Under the pieces are notes generated by a model. The model saw nothing but the letters and a program-made list of their open reading frames with translations. It did not search any database and was not told where the DNA came from. Of a stretch of DNA of 64,000 nucleotides, positions 8,559-19,556 are shown in pieces; position 1 is the stretch's first letter; each line of letters starts with the position of its first letter. Source of the stretch: Gordonia amicalis NBRC 100051 = JCM 11271 (GTDB lineage: Bacteria > Actinomycetota > Actinomycetes > Mycobacteriales > Mycobacteriaceae); the NCBI RefSeq assembly GCF_000332995.1, contig NZ_BANS01000016.1, positions 1 through 64,000 of the forward strand, given 5' to 3'. Position numbers and translations under genes: made by a program.

Positions 8559-9332
8559 TCAGAAGCCGAAATACTCCCGGATGCGTCCGCGCTTGCGCGG
8601 ACGGCCCTCTGGCGGTGCGGCGCGTTCCCCGGCGTGGGCGGCGGTGGCTCGGCGATAGTTCTCGAAATCGGCGGCGGTCGGCTCGTACTCCGCCGGGTGG
8701 AGCGCGAAGCCGGTGACGGTGATGTCGGCCGGGTCGAGGTCGGTCGGGGCGAGCGGATGGGTGTAGCGGAACCCGAGCCAGGACCGGTTGGCCTCCTCGG
8801 CAAGCTGGGCCGGATGGAAAGGCAGCGCCATCCCCTGGTTGGGGACACCTTCGGCGTAGGTGAGCGGGTACTCGCCACCCCAGAACGGTTTCTCGAAGGT
8901 GAACGGGAGCCCGTGGTCCTCATGGATGGTCACCGGGTCGGCGGAGAACGAGCGTCGGAGTGACCCCGATTCCCAGCGCGCGAACGCCCCGAACGACGTG
9001 TCGGGTTCGGTGTAGAGCAGCGTCGTCACCGCGCTCGGGCGGATCGCGGCCAGCGTCCGGGTCAGCGTCGAGGGGACGGCCGTCTCGAACAGCGAGCATG
9101 AGATGACCGCGAGCGAACCGTAGAACCCCGCGTAGACGTGGTGATCCTTCGCGGCGGCTGCGGTCGCCAGGTCGGTGTCGACGAGCGGGACGAGAACGCT
9201 GTCGCCGTAGATCTTCGACGCGAGTTGCTGGGCGTGCTGATGATCGTGCCGCGGTGCGCGCACGACGCTGCGTAGGTCGTCGGCCGGGTCGGAAGAGTCG
9301 ATGAACCAGACGGTGGCCGCGCGTGCCGACAT
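8559..9332 (-). CDS. DUF6928 family protein
   Basis: A 257-residue soluble protein of unknown function. It shows features I associate with the DUF6928 family: an early VWFIDSSDPADDLRS strand-loop, WESGSLRRSFSADP in the middle, PFTFEKPFWGGEYP and ALPFHPAQLAEEANRSWLGF. The tail is basic (RPRKRGRIREYFGF). There is no signal peptide or membrane helix. It stands tail-to-tail with the HNH gene and three bases after the sepH stop on the same strand, so it may be co-transcribed with sepH. Confidence 0.7.
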   Translation of the reverse strand: MSARAATVWFIDSSDPADDLRSVVRAPRHDHQHAQQLASKIYGDSVLVPLVDTDLATAAAAKDHHVYAGFYGSLAVISCSLFETAVPSTLTRTLAAIRPSAVTTLLYTEPDTSFGAFARWESGSLRRSFSADPVTIHEDHGLPFTFEKPFWGGEYPLTYAEGVPNQGMALPFHPAQLAEEANRSWLGFRYTHPLAPTDLDPADITVTGFALHPAEYEPTAADFENYRRATAAHAGERAAPPEGRPRKRGRIREYFGF

Positions 9333-9335
9333 ATG

Positions 9336-10421
9336 TCAGCTGTTCCCGTTGCTGCGTACGCCGAGCAGGACGTCCTCCCACGCGGGCACGGCGGGCTTGC
9401 GTGGCTTCTTCTTGCGCGGACGTTCGGCGTGAGCGGGTCCGGGCTCGCGTGTCGCAGGGCCCTCCGGCGAGTCGGTGTCGTGGTCGGTCGCCGACGCGGT
9501 GTCCGCTTCGGCATCGGTGCTGTCGCGCCCGGGTGTGTCCGCCGGGGATGACGCCGAAGCGGCGTCCGGTTCCATGGTTGTGGTCTGGACAGGCGCCTGC
9601 GCAACGGGGGCGGCGATCGGGGTGACCGGTGCCGGGGGCGCGTGGGCGGTGGTCTCCTCGTCGAACCCGAAATCGAGAGGAACGGTGCCGTTGTCCTCCC
9701 GCACCGCACGACGTTCCTGGCGCGCGCGCTGGGCACCGATCAGCGAGTTGGCGTCGAGCGTGACTTCTTCACGCCCGTCCGATGTGGTCTCGACGGCGAT
9801 CTCCGGAGTGGCGACCGGCATGAGTCGACGCCGCGGTGCGATGGTCTCGGGGTGTGTCAGCTCGTCGGCGAGATCGTCGAGCGGATCGACGGTGCCGCCG
9901 TGCGTGCCGGGCTGATAACGCCAGTGCGCGAGGTTGTCGGTGCGTCCGACGCTCCACGCGACCTGCACGACCCAGTAGCCGCTGTCGTCCTTCCAGGCGT
10001 CCCAGTCGGCGTCGGCCGGGTTGTGGCCGTATGCGACGAGCCCCTCCGCCACGGATTCGGCAAGGGTCGCAACCGCCGGCCCGTCGTGCCGGATCGGGTG
10101 AGCTGCTCCGGCCAGCTCGGTGGCGCGGGAGCGTTCGAGCAATACCGGGTGGGCGAAACGTTCGATCTTGTCGACACCCACCCCCGCCGCGGCGGCGACC
10201 TCGGCGACGGACGCACCCGCGCGGATTCGTGCCTGGATCTCTCGTGGCCTCAATGCACTTTCCATCTCGATCTCGATCTGTCCCAGCCTGGTGATGTCGC
10301 CGCGGGCCGCGGCGCGAAGGCGTTCATCGGAGGCGATCCGGAATTTCTCACCCGATTGAGGGTCTTGGCAGATGACGTGGGAACCGTCGGTTTCCACTCC
10401 GACGACGCGGAGCTCACGCAT
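9336..10421 (-). CDS. sepH: SepH, FtsZ-associated cell division protein
   Basis: SepH (DUF3071) binds FtsZ and stimulates its assembly at the division site in Actinobacteria. The N-terminal domain starts MRELRVVGVETDGSHVIC and contains a helix-turn-helix-like segment (REIQARIRAGASVAEVAAAAGV) followed by VDKIERFAHPVLLER. A long acidic Pro/Ala/Thr-rich linker (about residues 225-340) leads to a basic patch and the conserved C-terminal motif VPAWEDVLLG. The ATG at 10421 has a strong GGAGGAG site just upstream. It is next to serC as in Mycobacterium (Rv0883c, Rv0884c). Length is 361 residues, normal for the family. Confidence 0.92.
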   Translation of the reverse strand: MRELRVVGVETDGSHVICQDPQSGEKFRIASDERLRAAARGDITRLGQIEIEMESALRPREIQARIRAGASVAEVAAAAGVGVDKIERFAHPVLLERSRATELAGAAHPIRHDGPAVATLAESVAEGLVAYGHNPADADWDAWKDDSGYWVVQVAWSVGRTDNLAHWRYQPGTHGGTVDPLDDLADELTHPETIAPRRRLMPVATPEIAVETTSDGREEVTLDANSLIGAQRARQERRAVREDNGTVPLDFGFDEETTAHAPPAPVTPIAAPVAQAPVQTTTMEPDAASASSPADTPGRDSTDAEADTASATDHDTDSPEGPATREPGPAHAERPRKKKPRKPAVPAWEDVLLGVRSNGNS

Positions 10422-10456
10422 CTGCTCCTCCTCCGGTGGGTGCACGCATTGGGGCC

Positions 10457-10462
10457 ACATTA
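10457..10462 (-). promoter_or_regulatory. Putative -10 box (TAATGT) of sepH
   Basis: Read on the minus strand, TAATGT fits TANNNT and would place the transcript start about 29 nt before the sepH ATG, leaving room for its GGAGGAG ribosome binding site. No convincing -35 is visible. Confidence 0.4.
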
Positions 10463-10596
10463 ACTCACCGATCTGCCGATTCACTGTGGGACACGCGGTA
10501 AAACCGCAGTTCAGAACGCGTGGGGTCCGTGCGACACCAGCGATGGGTGCGTCGTATGTGGTCTGTGTTGTCCAGGCTACCCGCTGGCCTGAACGC

Positions 10597-10634
10597 CACC
10601 GGCGCGTCGACCCGAAGGTACGGACGCGCCGGTG
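10597..10634 (-). terminator. Intrinsic terminator hairpin after serC
   Basis: A perfect 12-bp stem, CACCGGCGCGTC pairing with GACGCGCCGGTG, encloses a 14-nt loop and lies 22 nt past the serC stop. There is no U-run, as usual in high-GC actinobacteria. Confidence 0.75.
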
Positions 10635-10656
10635 ACGGTGTAGGTCTTCGCCGTGC

Positions 10657-12175
<1,519 letters not shown>

Positions 12176-13303
12176 CTACAGCCCGGGCTTGACCACGTCG
12201 CCCCAGCCCTCGACGTCTTCGGGGCGTCGCGGGGCGGGACCGGTGTAGATGGCGGCGGGACGGACCAGCTTGCCCAGACGCTTCTGCTCCAGGATGTGGG
12301 CGCACCAGCCGGCGGTGCGGCCGCAGGTGAACATCGCGGGCATCATGTGCGTCGGAACCTCGGCGAAGTCGAGGATGACCGCGGCCCAGAACTCGACATT
12401 CGTCTCGATCGCCCGGTCGGGGCGTCGTTCGCGAAGCTCGGTGAGAGCAGCCTGCTCGAGCGCGGCGGCGACCTCGAAACGCGGGACCCCGAGTTCTTGG
12501 GCGGTGCGTCGGAGCACGCGGGCGCGCGGATCCTCGGCGCGGTACACGCGGTGCCCGAAGCCCATCAGCTTCTCCTTGCGGTCGAGGATGCCCTTCACCA
12601 ATCCTCGTGCGTCACCGGTCTTCTCGACCTCTTCGATCATCGGCAGCACGCGGGCCGGCGCGCCGCCGTGCAGGGGTCCGGACATGGCACCGATGGCACC
12701 CGACAGCGACGCCGCGACGTCGGCGCCGGTGGAGGCGATCACGCGTGCGGTGAACGTCGACGCATTCATGCCGTGCTCGGCCGCGCTCACCCAGTAGGCG
12801 TCGATGGCGGCCACGTGCTTGGGGTCGGGATCGCCCTTCCAACGGGTCATGAACCGTTCGGTCACGGTCGAGCATTCGTCGATGACGTGCTGCGGGACGG
12901 CGGGCTGATGGATGCCGCGGGCCGACTGCGCGACATACGACAACGCCATCACCGAGGCGCGTGCGAGATTTTCCCGCGCGGTGGCGTCGTCGATGTCGAG
13001 GAGCGGTTCGTAACCCCAGATCGGGGCCAGCATGGCGAGCGCCGCCTGGACGTCGACGCGCACGTCGCCGGTGTGGATGGGTAGCGGAAACGGCTCGGCC
13101 GGCGGCAGTCCGTCGCCGAACTTTCCGTCGACGAGAAGGGCCCAGACGTCGGCGAAGGTCACCTTGTTCTCGACGAGATCCTCGATGTCGACGCCGCGAT
13201 AGCGCAGGTTGCCGCCGTTCTTGTCGGGCTCCGCGATATCGGTGGTGAACGCCACCACGCCTTCGAGACCTGGAACGAAATCGTCGGGAACCGCGTTGGC
13301 CAT
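12176..13303 (-). CDS. citA: Citrate synthase 2
   Basis: Condenses acetyl-CoA with oxaloacetate to citrate. The 375-residue protein carries the family core: NLRYRGVDIEDL, SAAEHGMNASTFTAR (first catalytic His region), GPLHGGAPARVLPM and GFGHRVYRAEDPRARVL with the oxaloacetate-binding His/Arg. It belongs to the short CitA type that mycolata carry beside the main GltA2, which is also in this window. ATG 13303 has GAGGTGG as ribosome binding site; a slightly longer GTG start would destroy it. Divergent from pdxH with 125 bp between. Confidence 0.93.
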   Translation of the reverse strand: MANAVPDDFVPGLEGVVAFTTDIAEPDKNGGNLRYRGVDIEDLVENKVTFADVWALLVDGKFGDGLPPAEPFPLPIHTGDVRVDVQAALAMLAPIWGYEPLLDIDDATARENLARASVMALSYVAQSARGIHQPAVPQHVIDECSTVTERFMTRWKGDPDPKHVAAIDAYWVSAAEHGMNASTFTARVIASTGADVAASLSGAIGAMSGPLHGGAPARVLPMIEEVEKTGDARGLVKGILDRKEKLMGFGHRVYRAEDPRARVLRRTAQELGVPRFEVAAALEQAALTELRERRPDRAIETNVEFWAAVILDFAEVPTHMMPAMFTCGRTAGWCAHILEQKRLGKLVRPAAIYTGPAPRRPEDVEGWGDVVKPGL

Positions 13304-13415
13304 GACAACCACCTCACTGAGACAACTGTGTCCTGAAATCGCATGCGTCGATCAGATCGAACTGTAGATCAGCACCACCCTCCGCGTGTACCAGGGAGTA
13401 ACTGAGTTGTCGGAG

Positions 13416-13421
13416 TAAATT
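13416..13421 (+). promoter_or_regulatory. Putative -10 box (TAAATT) of pdxH
   Basis: TAAATT ends 7 nt before the pdxH GTG, predicting a leaderless transcript starting at that codon. No ribosome binding site is present. Confidence 0.45.
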
Positions 13422-13428
13422 CAGCCGA

Positions 13429-14163
13429 GTGTTGGAGAAACCGCTCGAATCGATCGATCTGCCGAACATGCGCGTCGGCTACGGCGGGGGTATTCCGCCC
13501 AACATCGGCGAGGGCGATCGTGCGGCCGGCGCCGACGGCATCCGTGAGAACCTCGACCCGAGCTGGCTCCGCGGCGACCCGCCGTGGCTCGACCTGTTCA
13601 GTGTCTGGCTGAAAGAAGCGCTCGACGCCCGGATCGCGGAACCGAATGCGATGGTCCTCGGCACCGTCGACGCCGACGGCCGGCCGTCGACCCGGACCGT
13701 GCTGTGCAAGGGCGTCGACGCCAACGGCGTGGTGTTCTTCTCCGGCTACGAGTCGGACAAGGGCCAGCACATGGCCGCGAATCCCCATGCATCGGTGACC
13801 TTCCCGTGGATCGCCCTGGAGCGCCAGGTCCATTTCCGCGGGCCGGTCGAACACCTCAGTGCCGAAGAGACGCAGGCCTATTGGGAGATCCGACCGCGGG
13901 GATCACAGTTGTCGGCCGCCGCGTCGGAACAGTCCCGGCCGATCGGCAGCCGACTCGAACTCGAGCAGAAGGCCGCCGAGCTGGCCGAGCAGTACGGCGG
14001 GTTCGACGCCGGCGACGAGATCCCCGTCCCGTCGAACTGGGGCGGCTACCGCATCGTTCCGGTGGAGGTCGAGTTCTGGCAGGGGCGGGCGAACCGCCTG
14101 CACAACCGGGTGCGCCTCACCCACGTCGACCACGAATGGCGCATCGAGCGGCTGCAGCCCTGA
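13429..14163 (+). CDS. pdxH: Pyridoxamine/pyridoxine 5'-phosphate oxidase PdxH
   Basis: FMN enzyme that oxidises pyridoxine or pyridoxamine 5'-phosphate to PLP, the cofactor used by SerC nearby. The split-barrel flavin fold is read from LGTVDADGRPSTRTVLCKG, GVVFFSGYESDKGQHMAANP and QVHFRGPVEHLS. The C-terminal dimerisation/PLP region has WGGYRIVPVEVEFWQGR and the family ending RLHNRVRLTHVDHEWRIERL. Length is 244 residues, slightly long because of the N-terminal extension; a second possible start is the ATG at 13468. Confidence 0.95.
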   Translation: MLEKPLESIDLPNMRVGYGGGIPPNIGEGDRAAGADGIRENLDPSWLRGDPPWLDLFSVWLKEALDARIAEPNAMVLGTVDADGRPSTRTVLCKGVDANGVVFFSGYESDKGQHMAANPHASVTFPWIALERQVHFRGPVEHLSAEETQAYWEIRPRGSQLSAAASEQSRPIGSRLELEQKAAELAEQYGGFDAGDEIPVPSNWGGYRIVPVEVEFWQGRANRLHNRVRLTHVDHEWRIERLQP

Positions 14164-14169
14164 ACCTGC

Positions 14170-14191
14170 GACCCGGCGGATCCGCCGGGTC
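14170..14191. terminator. Palindromic terminator between pdxH and the P-type ATPase
   Basis: A perfect 22-bp palindrome (GACCCGGCGGA meeting TCCGCCGGGTC) 6 nt after the pdxH stop. It can fold as an 8-bp stem with a GGATCC loop and probably ends transcription from both convergent genes. Confidence 0.7.
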
Positions 14192-14256
14192 CGACACCGG
14201 CGCGACCTGCCGATCGTGCGTCCACCGCAGGGCGTCCGGTGTCTCGGCGGTCCGTA

Positions 14257-16956
14257 TCAGAAGCGCCATACTGCGCGGACCACTGCCTTGCGGATCTCCT
14301 CGACCACCAGAACCGACGACGCGACGACAACGGCGTAGAGCCACTCGGTGGCGGTGAGGGAAGTGGTGTCGAACAGGTCCTGAAGGAAGCCCACGTTGAC
14401 GACCGCCACGTGCAGCACGATCACCGCCACCAGGGAGATCCAGATCGCTTGATTGGTCAGGGTCTGCAAGGAGAACACCGACCCACGATCCGAACGCACG
14501 TTGAGCAGGTTGAACACCTGGTAGAAGACGAAGGTCGTGAAACCCAGCGTGCCCGCGAAGAGCGGGTCGCGGGCGCTGTCGGGGAAGATGTCGTCGGCGA
14601 ACACCAGGGTCAGGATGGTGCCGACGGTCATCACGATGGCGAGTGTGAGGATGCGGAGCACGCGATTACGGCTGAGCAGTCGTTCGCCGGGCGATCTCGG
14701 CTTCTGCTTCATCGTGCCGGGCTCGGTGGCGTCGACACCGAGTGCGAGCGCCGGAGGGCCGTCCATGATGATGTTGACCCACAGGATCTGCAGCGCGGTG
14801 AACGGTGCGCCCCCGGCGATTCCCGTGATACCCGCGGTGAGGAAGATGAGGACGAAGCCCCACGCCGTGGTGAGCTGGAACTTCACGAACTTGACGATGT
14901 TGGCGTAGATTCCGCGACCGTCGCGCACCGCGGAGACGATGGTCGCGAAGTTGTCGTCGGTGAGGATCATCTTCGCTGCACCCTTGGAGACGTCGGTGCC
15001 GGTGATACCCATGGCGATGCCGATGTCGGCCTGCTTGAGGGCAGGTGCGTCGTTGACGCCGTCGCCGGTCATCGCGACCACCTCGCCATTGGCCTGCAGC
15101 GCCTCGACATAACGGATCTTGTGTTCCGGTGCCACCCGGGCGAGAACCCCGAAATGGGCTGCGCGTGCTCGCAACTCGTCGTCGCTGATCTCGTCGAGGG
15201 CGCCGCCGGAGAGCGGTTCGCCCTCGATGCCGAGGTCGGTGGCGATCGCCGACGCGGTGGTGAGGTGATCACCGGTGATCATGTGGACGCCGATCCCGGC
15301 CTCGTGGGCGGTCGCGATGGCTTCGCGTGCTTCCGGTCGAGGAGGGTCGAGGATGCCGACCACCGCGTATATCGCGAGGTTGTCGACGGCGTCGAAAAGC
15401 GAGGACTCGTCGGGTAGTTCGGCCAACGTCGTCCCGGCGATCATGAGGGTGCGCAGCCCTTCGTGGCCGAGCTCGTCGACAGCCGCCGCGATCAGGTCGC
15501 GATCTTCGTCGGTGATCGCGCGGTCGCCCTCGGAGGTACGCACCATCGTCGCCCGACTCATCAACACACCCGGGGCGCCCTTGGCATAGCACCGGTACGG
15601 GCCGGTGCCCGGCAGGCTGCTCTCGTGGTAGGTCGCCATGAACTTGTAGTCGGAGTCGAAAGGCACCTCGGCGAGACGCGGATGATTCGCCCGGGCGCCG
15701 ACCACATCTATGCCGCCCTTCTCGGCGAGCACGACCAGCGCACCCTCGGTCGGGTCACCCACCAGCACACCGTCGTCGACCGACGCATCGTTGCACAGCG
15801 ACATCGCCAGGAGGGCCCGGCGGAAATCGGGAAGTGCATCCTCGCTGTCGGAGAGGATCTTGCCGTCGGGCGAGTAGCCGCCGCCGGTCACCCGGCAGAT
15901 GTGACCGGCCACGACCAGCTTTCGGACGGTCATCTCGTTGAGGGTCAGCGTTCCTGTCTTGTCGGTTGCGATATGGGTTGTACTGCCCAGGGTCTCGACG
16001 GCCGCCAGTTGTTTGATGATCGCTCCGCGCTTGGCCAGCCGCGACGCGCCGAGGGCGAGCGTGAATGCGACGACTGCGGTCAATCCCTCCGGGATGGTCG
16101 CCACCGCCAGCGATACGGCGGTCAACAGCAGGTCCGACCACGACTCCCCGCGAAGCAGACCGAGGAGGAAGACAATGCTCACCACGACGATCGCGATGAC
16201 GGTCAGCAGCGTCGCAAGCTGGTCGATTCGTCGCTGCAAGGGAGTCTTGTCGACGCCGGCCGTGCCCAGAAGCGAAGCAATGGTGCCGATCTCGGTCGAC
16301 ATGCCGGTTCCGGTCACCACCATCGTCGCCCGGCCGCGGGTGACCTCGGTGTTCATGAATGCCATGTTGGTTCGGTCGCCGATCGGAAGGTTCGGATCGG
16401 CGAGGGGATCGGCGGTCTTGGTGACCGGCTGCGATTCCCCGGTCAGAGCCGACTCCGCGATCTGCAGCCGGGCCGCCTGCACGATCCGGCCATCGGCCGG
16501 GACGGCGTCGCCGGCCTCGAGCAGGACGATGTCGCCGGGCACGAGCTCGGTGCGTTCGACGTACCGCTCCTGACCGTCTCGTCGAACCCGTGACGAGTCC
16601 ACCGACATGCTCCGCAGCGCGCGCAGACTCTCTTCGGCTCGCGACTCCTGAACGTAATTGATCACGGTGTTGAACGTGATCACCGCGAGGATCACCACCG
16701 GCGTCTCCCACTCGCGCGACACCCCGGCGCTGACGGCTGCCGCCGCCACGAGCACCAACGTCATCTTGTCCGCGAGCAGACGCAGCACCTTGCGCCAGGC
16801 CGGTTCGCGGGCTTCCTTGCGCAAGCGGTTCTCGCCGTATTCGGAGCGACGTTCGGCGACCTCGGCGTCGGTGAGCCCGACCGTGATGTCGGTTGCCAAT
16901 CCGTCGGCGAGAGCCTCCGCCGTCCACGTGTGGGGGTGTTCGGTGGTCGTCGTCAT
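14257..16956 (-). CDS. Cation-transporting P-type ATPase (PacL/SERCA-like, type II)
   Basis: An 899-residue ATP-driven cation pump of the cytoplasmic membrane. In order: N-terminal cation-ATPase domain (TWTAEALADGL...GENRL), TGES actuator loop (172-175), PEGL in helix 4 (289-292), phosphorylation site DKTGTLTLNE (Asp332), KGAPGVLMSRA in the nucleotide domain, and TGDGVNDAPALKQADIGIAMG hinge. Helix 6 reads NIIMDGPPALALGVDA, similar to the Ca2+-binding NLVTDGLPA of type IIA pumps. Calcium or another divalent ion is therefore likely, unlike heavy-metal pumps, as there is no CPC motif. It is convergent with pdxH and divergent from the MFS gene. Confidence 0.9.
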   Translation of the reverse strand: MTTTTEHPHTWTAEALADGLATDITVGLTDAEVAERRSEYGENRLRKEAREPAWRKVLRLLADKMTLVLVAAAAVSAGVSREWETPVVILAVITFNTVINYVQESRAEESLRALRSMSVDSSRVRRDGQERYVERTELVPGDIVLLEAGDAVPADGRIVQAARLQIAESALTGESQPVTKTADPLADPNLPIGDRTNMAFMNTEVTRGRATMVVTGTGMSTEIGTIASLLGTAGVDKTPLQRRIDQLATLLTVIAIVVVSIVFLLGLLRGESWSDLLLTAVSLAVATIPEGLTAVVAFTLALGASRLAKRGAIIKQLAAVETLGSTTHIATDKTGTLTLNEMTVRKLVVAGHICRVTGGGYSPDGKILSDSEDALPDFRRALLAMSLCNDASVDDGVLVGDPTEGALVVLAEKGGIDVVGARANHPRLAEVPFDSDYKFMATYHESSLPGTGPYRCYAKGAPGVLMSRATMVRTSEGDRAITDEDRDLIAAAVDELGHEGLRTLMIAGTTLAELPDESSLFDAVDNLAIYAVVGILDPPRPEAREAIATAHEAGIGVHMITGDHLTTASAIATDLGIEGEPLSGGALDEISDDELRARAAHFGVLARVAPEHKIRYVEALQANGEVVAMTGDGVNDAPALKQADIGIAMGITGTDVSKGAAKMILTDDNFATIVSAVRDGRGIYANIVKFVKFQLTTAWGFVLIFLTAGITGIAGGAPFTALQILWVNIIMDGPPALALGVDATEPGTMKQKPRSPGERLLSRNRVLRILTLAIVMTVGTILTLVFADDIFPDSARDPLFAGTLGFTTFVFYQVFNLLNVRSDRGSVFSLQTLTNQAIWISLVAVIVLHVAVVNVGFLQDLFDTTSLTATEWLYAVVVASSVLVVEEIRKAVVRAVWRF

Positions 16957-17078
16957 GCGGACTTTCCCGGGTCACTCGGCCCCGTGAGCGGGGGCGCGGT
17001 CATGGACAGGTGCTGACACCTCGACAGTAATGGGCGTCCGGGCCGGCGTCGGTCTACTCGTGTGCGGGCGGTCCTAGG

Positions 17079-18356
17079 ATGGCGAGAATGCGCCGCCACC
17101 TCGCCGATACGACGCCGCTGCGCACTCTCGCTTTCCGGCGCCTGTGGCTCGCGAACATCGTCACCGTCGTCGGAGCCCAGCTCACGATCGTCGCGGTGCC
17201 CGCACAGATCTACGAGGTCACCGGCAGCTCCGCCTACGTCGGCCTGACCGGCGTGTTCGGATTGGTCCCGCTGGTGGTGTTCGGGCTGTGGGGCGGTGCA
17301 CTCGCCGACGTCGTCGACCGTCGAACACTGCTGATCACCACCACCGTCGGTCTCATCGTGTGCAGTGCGCTGTTCTGGGTGCAGGCTGCAGCCGGCGGCG
17401 GCAACGTGTGGATCCTGTTGGTGCTGTTCGCCGTTCAACAGGCGTTCTTCGCGGTCAACCAGCCGACGCGGACGGCGGTGCTGCCACGACTGCTCGACGC
17501 CAAGGATCTCCCGGCGGCGTTGTCGCTGAACATGACGGTCATGCAGGCGGGTGCCATCGCCGGCCCGCTCGTCGGCGGAGCGCTGATCCCGATCCTGGGC
17601 TACTCGTGGCTCTACTTCGCCGACACCCTGTTCCTGTTGCCGACGCTGATCGCGGTCGTCATGTTGCCGTCGCTGCGTCCGGAGAGCGACGCGGCGCCCA
17701 AGGTCGCCGGGCTGCGCTCGGTGATCGAAGGGCTCCGGTACCTGACCGGCCACAAGATCCTGATGGCGTCGTTCCTCGTCGACCTCATCGCCATGATCTT
17801 CGGCATGCCCAGGGCGCTGTTCCCGCAGATGGCACACGAGAACTTCGGCGGACCGGAGGGCGGCGGCATGGCGTTCGCCCTGTTGTTCACGGCGATCTCC
17901 GCGGGGGCAGTGGTCGGCGGCATCTTCTCGGGCTGGGTCGCGCGCGTCGAACGGCAGGGCCTGGCCGTGATCGTCTGCATCATCATCTGGGGTCTGGCGA
18001 TCACCGGAACCGGCATCGCGGTGTCCTTCGCCGACGGCACGGCGATGCCGATGCTCGTCGTCGCGGTGGTGCTGCTGATGATCGGCGGTGCCGCCGACAT
18101 GGCGTCGGCCGCCTTCCGTCAGACGATCCTGCTGGCGGCGGCCAACGACGAGGTCCGCGGGCGCCTGCAGGGCGTGTTCATCGTGGTGGTCGCGGGTGGC
18201 CCCCGGATCGGCGACGTGGCGCACGGCACCGCGGCCGCATCGATCGGGGTCGCGGCCGCCACGGCCTTCGGCGGTGTCGCCGTGGTGATCGCGACAATCA
18301 TTGCGGCCCTGTTGATCCCGGCTTTTGTCCAGTACCGCGCCGGTCAGCGGACCTGA
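17079..18356 (+). CDS. MFS transporter (DHA3/EntS-like)
   Basis: A 425-residue, twelve-helix permease. The N-terminus RRHLADTTPLRTLAFRRLWLANIV and the segment GGALADVVDRRTLL (motif A) resemble the EntS/DHA3 group of exporters for siderophores and macrolides. The segment NQPTRTAVLPRLL in the third loop is also typical. Substrate is unknown. Two in-frame ATGs (17079, 17088) exist; the second has a better-placed purine-rich site. A 44-bp gap separates it from the 2OG oxygenase, so the two may form a transcript. Confidence 0.85.
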   Translation: MARMRRHLADTTPLRTLAFRRLWLANIVTVVGAQLTIVAVPAQIYEVTGSSAYVGLTGVFGLVPLVVFGLWGGALADVVDRRTLLITTTVGLIVCSALFWVQAAAGGGNVWILLVLFAVQQAFFAVNQPTRTAVLPRLLDAKDLPAALSLNMTVMQAGAIAGPLVGGALIPILGYSWLYFADTLFLLPTLIAVVMLPSLRPESDAAPKVAGLRSVIEGLRYLTGHKILMASFLVDLIAMIFGMPRALFPQMAHENFGGPEGGGMAFALLFTAISAGAVVGGIFSGWVARVERQGLAVIVCIIIWGLAITGTGIAVSFADGTAMPMLVVAVVLLMIGGAADMASAAFRQTILLAAANDEVRGRLQGVFIVVVAGGPRIGDVAHGTAAASIGVAAATAFGGVAVVIATIIAALLIPAFVQYRAGQRT

Positions 18357-18400
18357 GCCGTTCGACGCCTGGCCAGCGGTTACGGTGATTCGGTGTCACC

Positions 18401-19474
18401 ATGGACGCCATGACCGCCGCCTCCACCGGCTTCCAGGTGCCGATCATCGACATCTCGCCCTACATCCGCAACGGTGATGCCGCCGATCGGGCCGTGGTCG
18501 CGGCGAAGGTCGACGACGCCGCCGGTTCGGTCGGGTTCATGCAGATCGTCGGGCATGGGATCCCGCCGGCGGTCATCGAGGAATTCACCGCGGTCATGGA
18601 CGATTTCTTCGCCCTCCCGCTCGAGGAGAAGAAGGCGTACCGAACGCCGCCGGAGATCAATCGCGGATACGCGCCACCGAAGTCGGAGTCGTTGTCCCTG
18701 TCGCTGGGCGTCGAGTCCGCGGACCGCATGAACGACTTCTTCGAGGCGTTCAACGTCGGGGTCGAAGCACGCGAGTACCCCGAACTCGCTCTTCCCGACA
18801 ACCACTACGCCGACAACACGTGGCCGGCCGTCGACCACTTCGAGGCGGCCGTCTCGACCTATTTCGTCGAGGCACGACGGGTCGCACACACCCTGACCCG
18901 CATCTTCGCCGATGCCCTCGACCTTCCCGCCGACTTCTTCGAAGGATTCACCGATCACTCGCTCGACGTCCTGCGGATGAACAACTACGCGCTCCCGCCC
19001 GGAGAGATCGAACTCGAGGGAGAACTGACCGGGATGGGGGAGCACACCGACTACGGCATCGTCACCGTCCTGTGGGCGGACCAGGTGAAGGGCCTGCAGG
19101 TCCTCGACCACCACGGCCGATGGCACGACGTGAGTCCCGTCGACGGTGCACTGCTGGTCAACATCGGCGACCTCATGGCCCGCTGGACCAACGAACGCTG
19201 GATGTCGACGCTGCACCGGGTCAAGGCGCCGATCGTGGACGGCGCGATCGAGCGTCGACGCTCCGCCGCGTACTTCCACGACGGCAACATCGACGCGATG
19301 ATCGCGACCCTGCCGTCGTGCGTCGGTGCGGGAAGCCGATACTCGCCGATCACCGTCGGGGAGCACATCGGCGCCAAACTCGCCGGATCACGCGCCGGCC
19401 GGCCGAACCCGTATGCCCAGCGGGAGGCGGAGCGGGTGCGTCATGCGATGCGACGGGGACAGGGACGGCAGTAG
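18401..19474 (+). CDS. 2-oxoglutarate/Fe(II) oxygenase, isopenicillin N synthase family
   Basis: A 357-residue non-haem iron dioxygenase. The N-terminal DIOX_N domain has VPIIDISPYI and GFMQIVGHGIP. The iron ligands are His215 and Asp217 (in HTDYG) and His272 (in STLHRV), and RRS at 286-288 would bind the 2-oxoglutarate carboxylate. All catalytic residues are therefore present. The substrate cannot be told; this family includes modifying enzymes of small metabolites. It follows an EntS-like exporter, so a role in a secreted metabolite is possible but speculative. Confidence 0.87.
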   Translation: MDAMTAASTGFQVPIIDISPYIRNGDAADRAVVAAKVDDAAGSVGFMQIVGHGIPPAVIEEFTAVMDDFFALPLEEKKAYRTPPEINRGYAPPKSESLSLSLGVESADRMNDFFEAFNVGVEAREYPELALPDNHYADNTWPAVDHFEAAVSTYFVEARRVAHTLTRIFADALDLPADFFEGFTDHSLDVLRMNNYALPPGEIELEGELTGMGEHTDYGIVTVLWADQVKGLQVLDHHGRWHDVSPVDGALLVNIGDLMARWTNERWMSTLHRVKAPIVDGAIERRRSAAYFHDGNIDAMIATLPSCVGAGSRYSPITVGEHIGAKLAGSRAGRPNPYAQREAERVRHAMRRGQGRQ

Positions 19475-19498
19475 TCGGGCCGGGCAGAGACCAGACGA

Positions 19499-19534
19499 CG
19501 GTTCCCGCTCACCCGGACAGGTGAGCGGGAACCG
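19499..19534. terminator. Bidirectional terminator hairpin
   Basis: A perfect 15-bp stem (CGGTTCCCGCTCACC with its complement) and a 6-nt CGGACA loop, between the convergent oxygenase genes. It lies 25 nt after one stop and 23 nt before the other. Confidence 0.85.
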
Positions 19535-19556
19535 CCCCCGACGTCGTCGTGAAGTC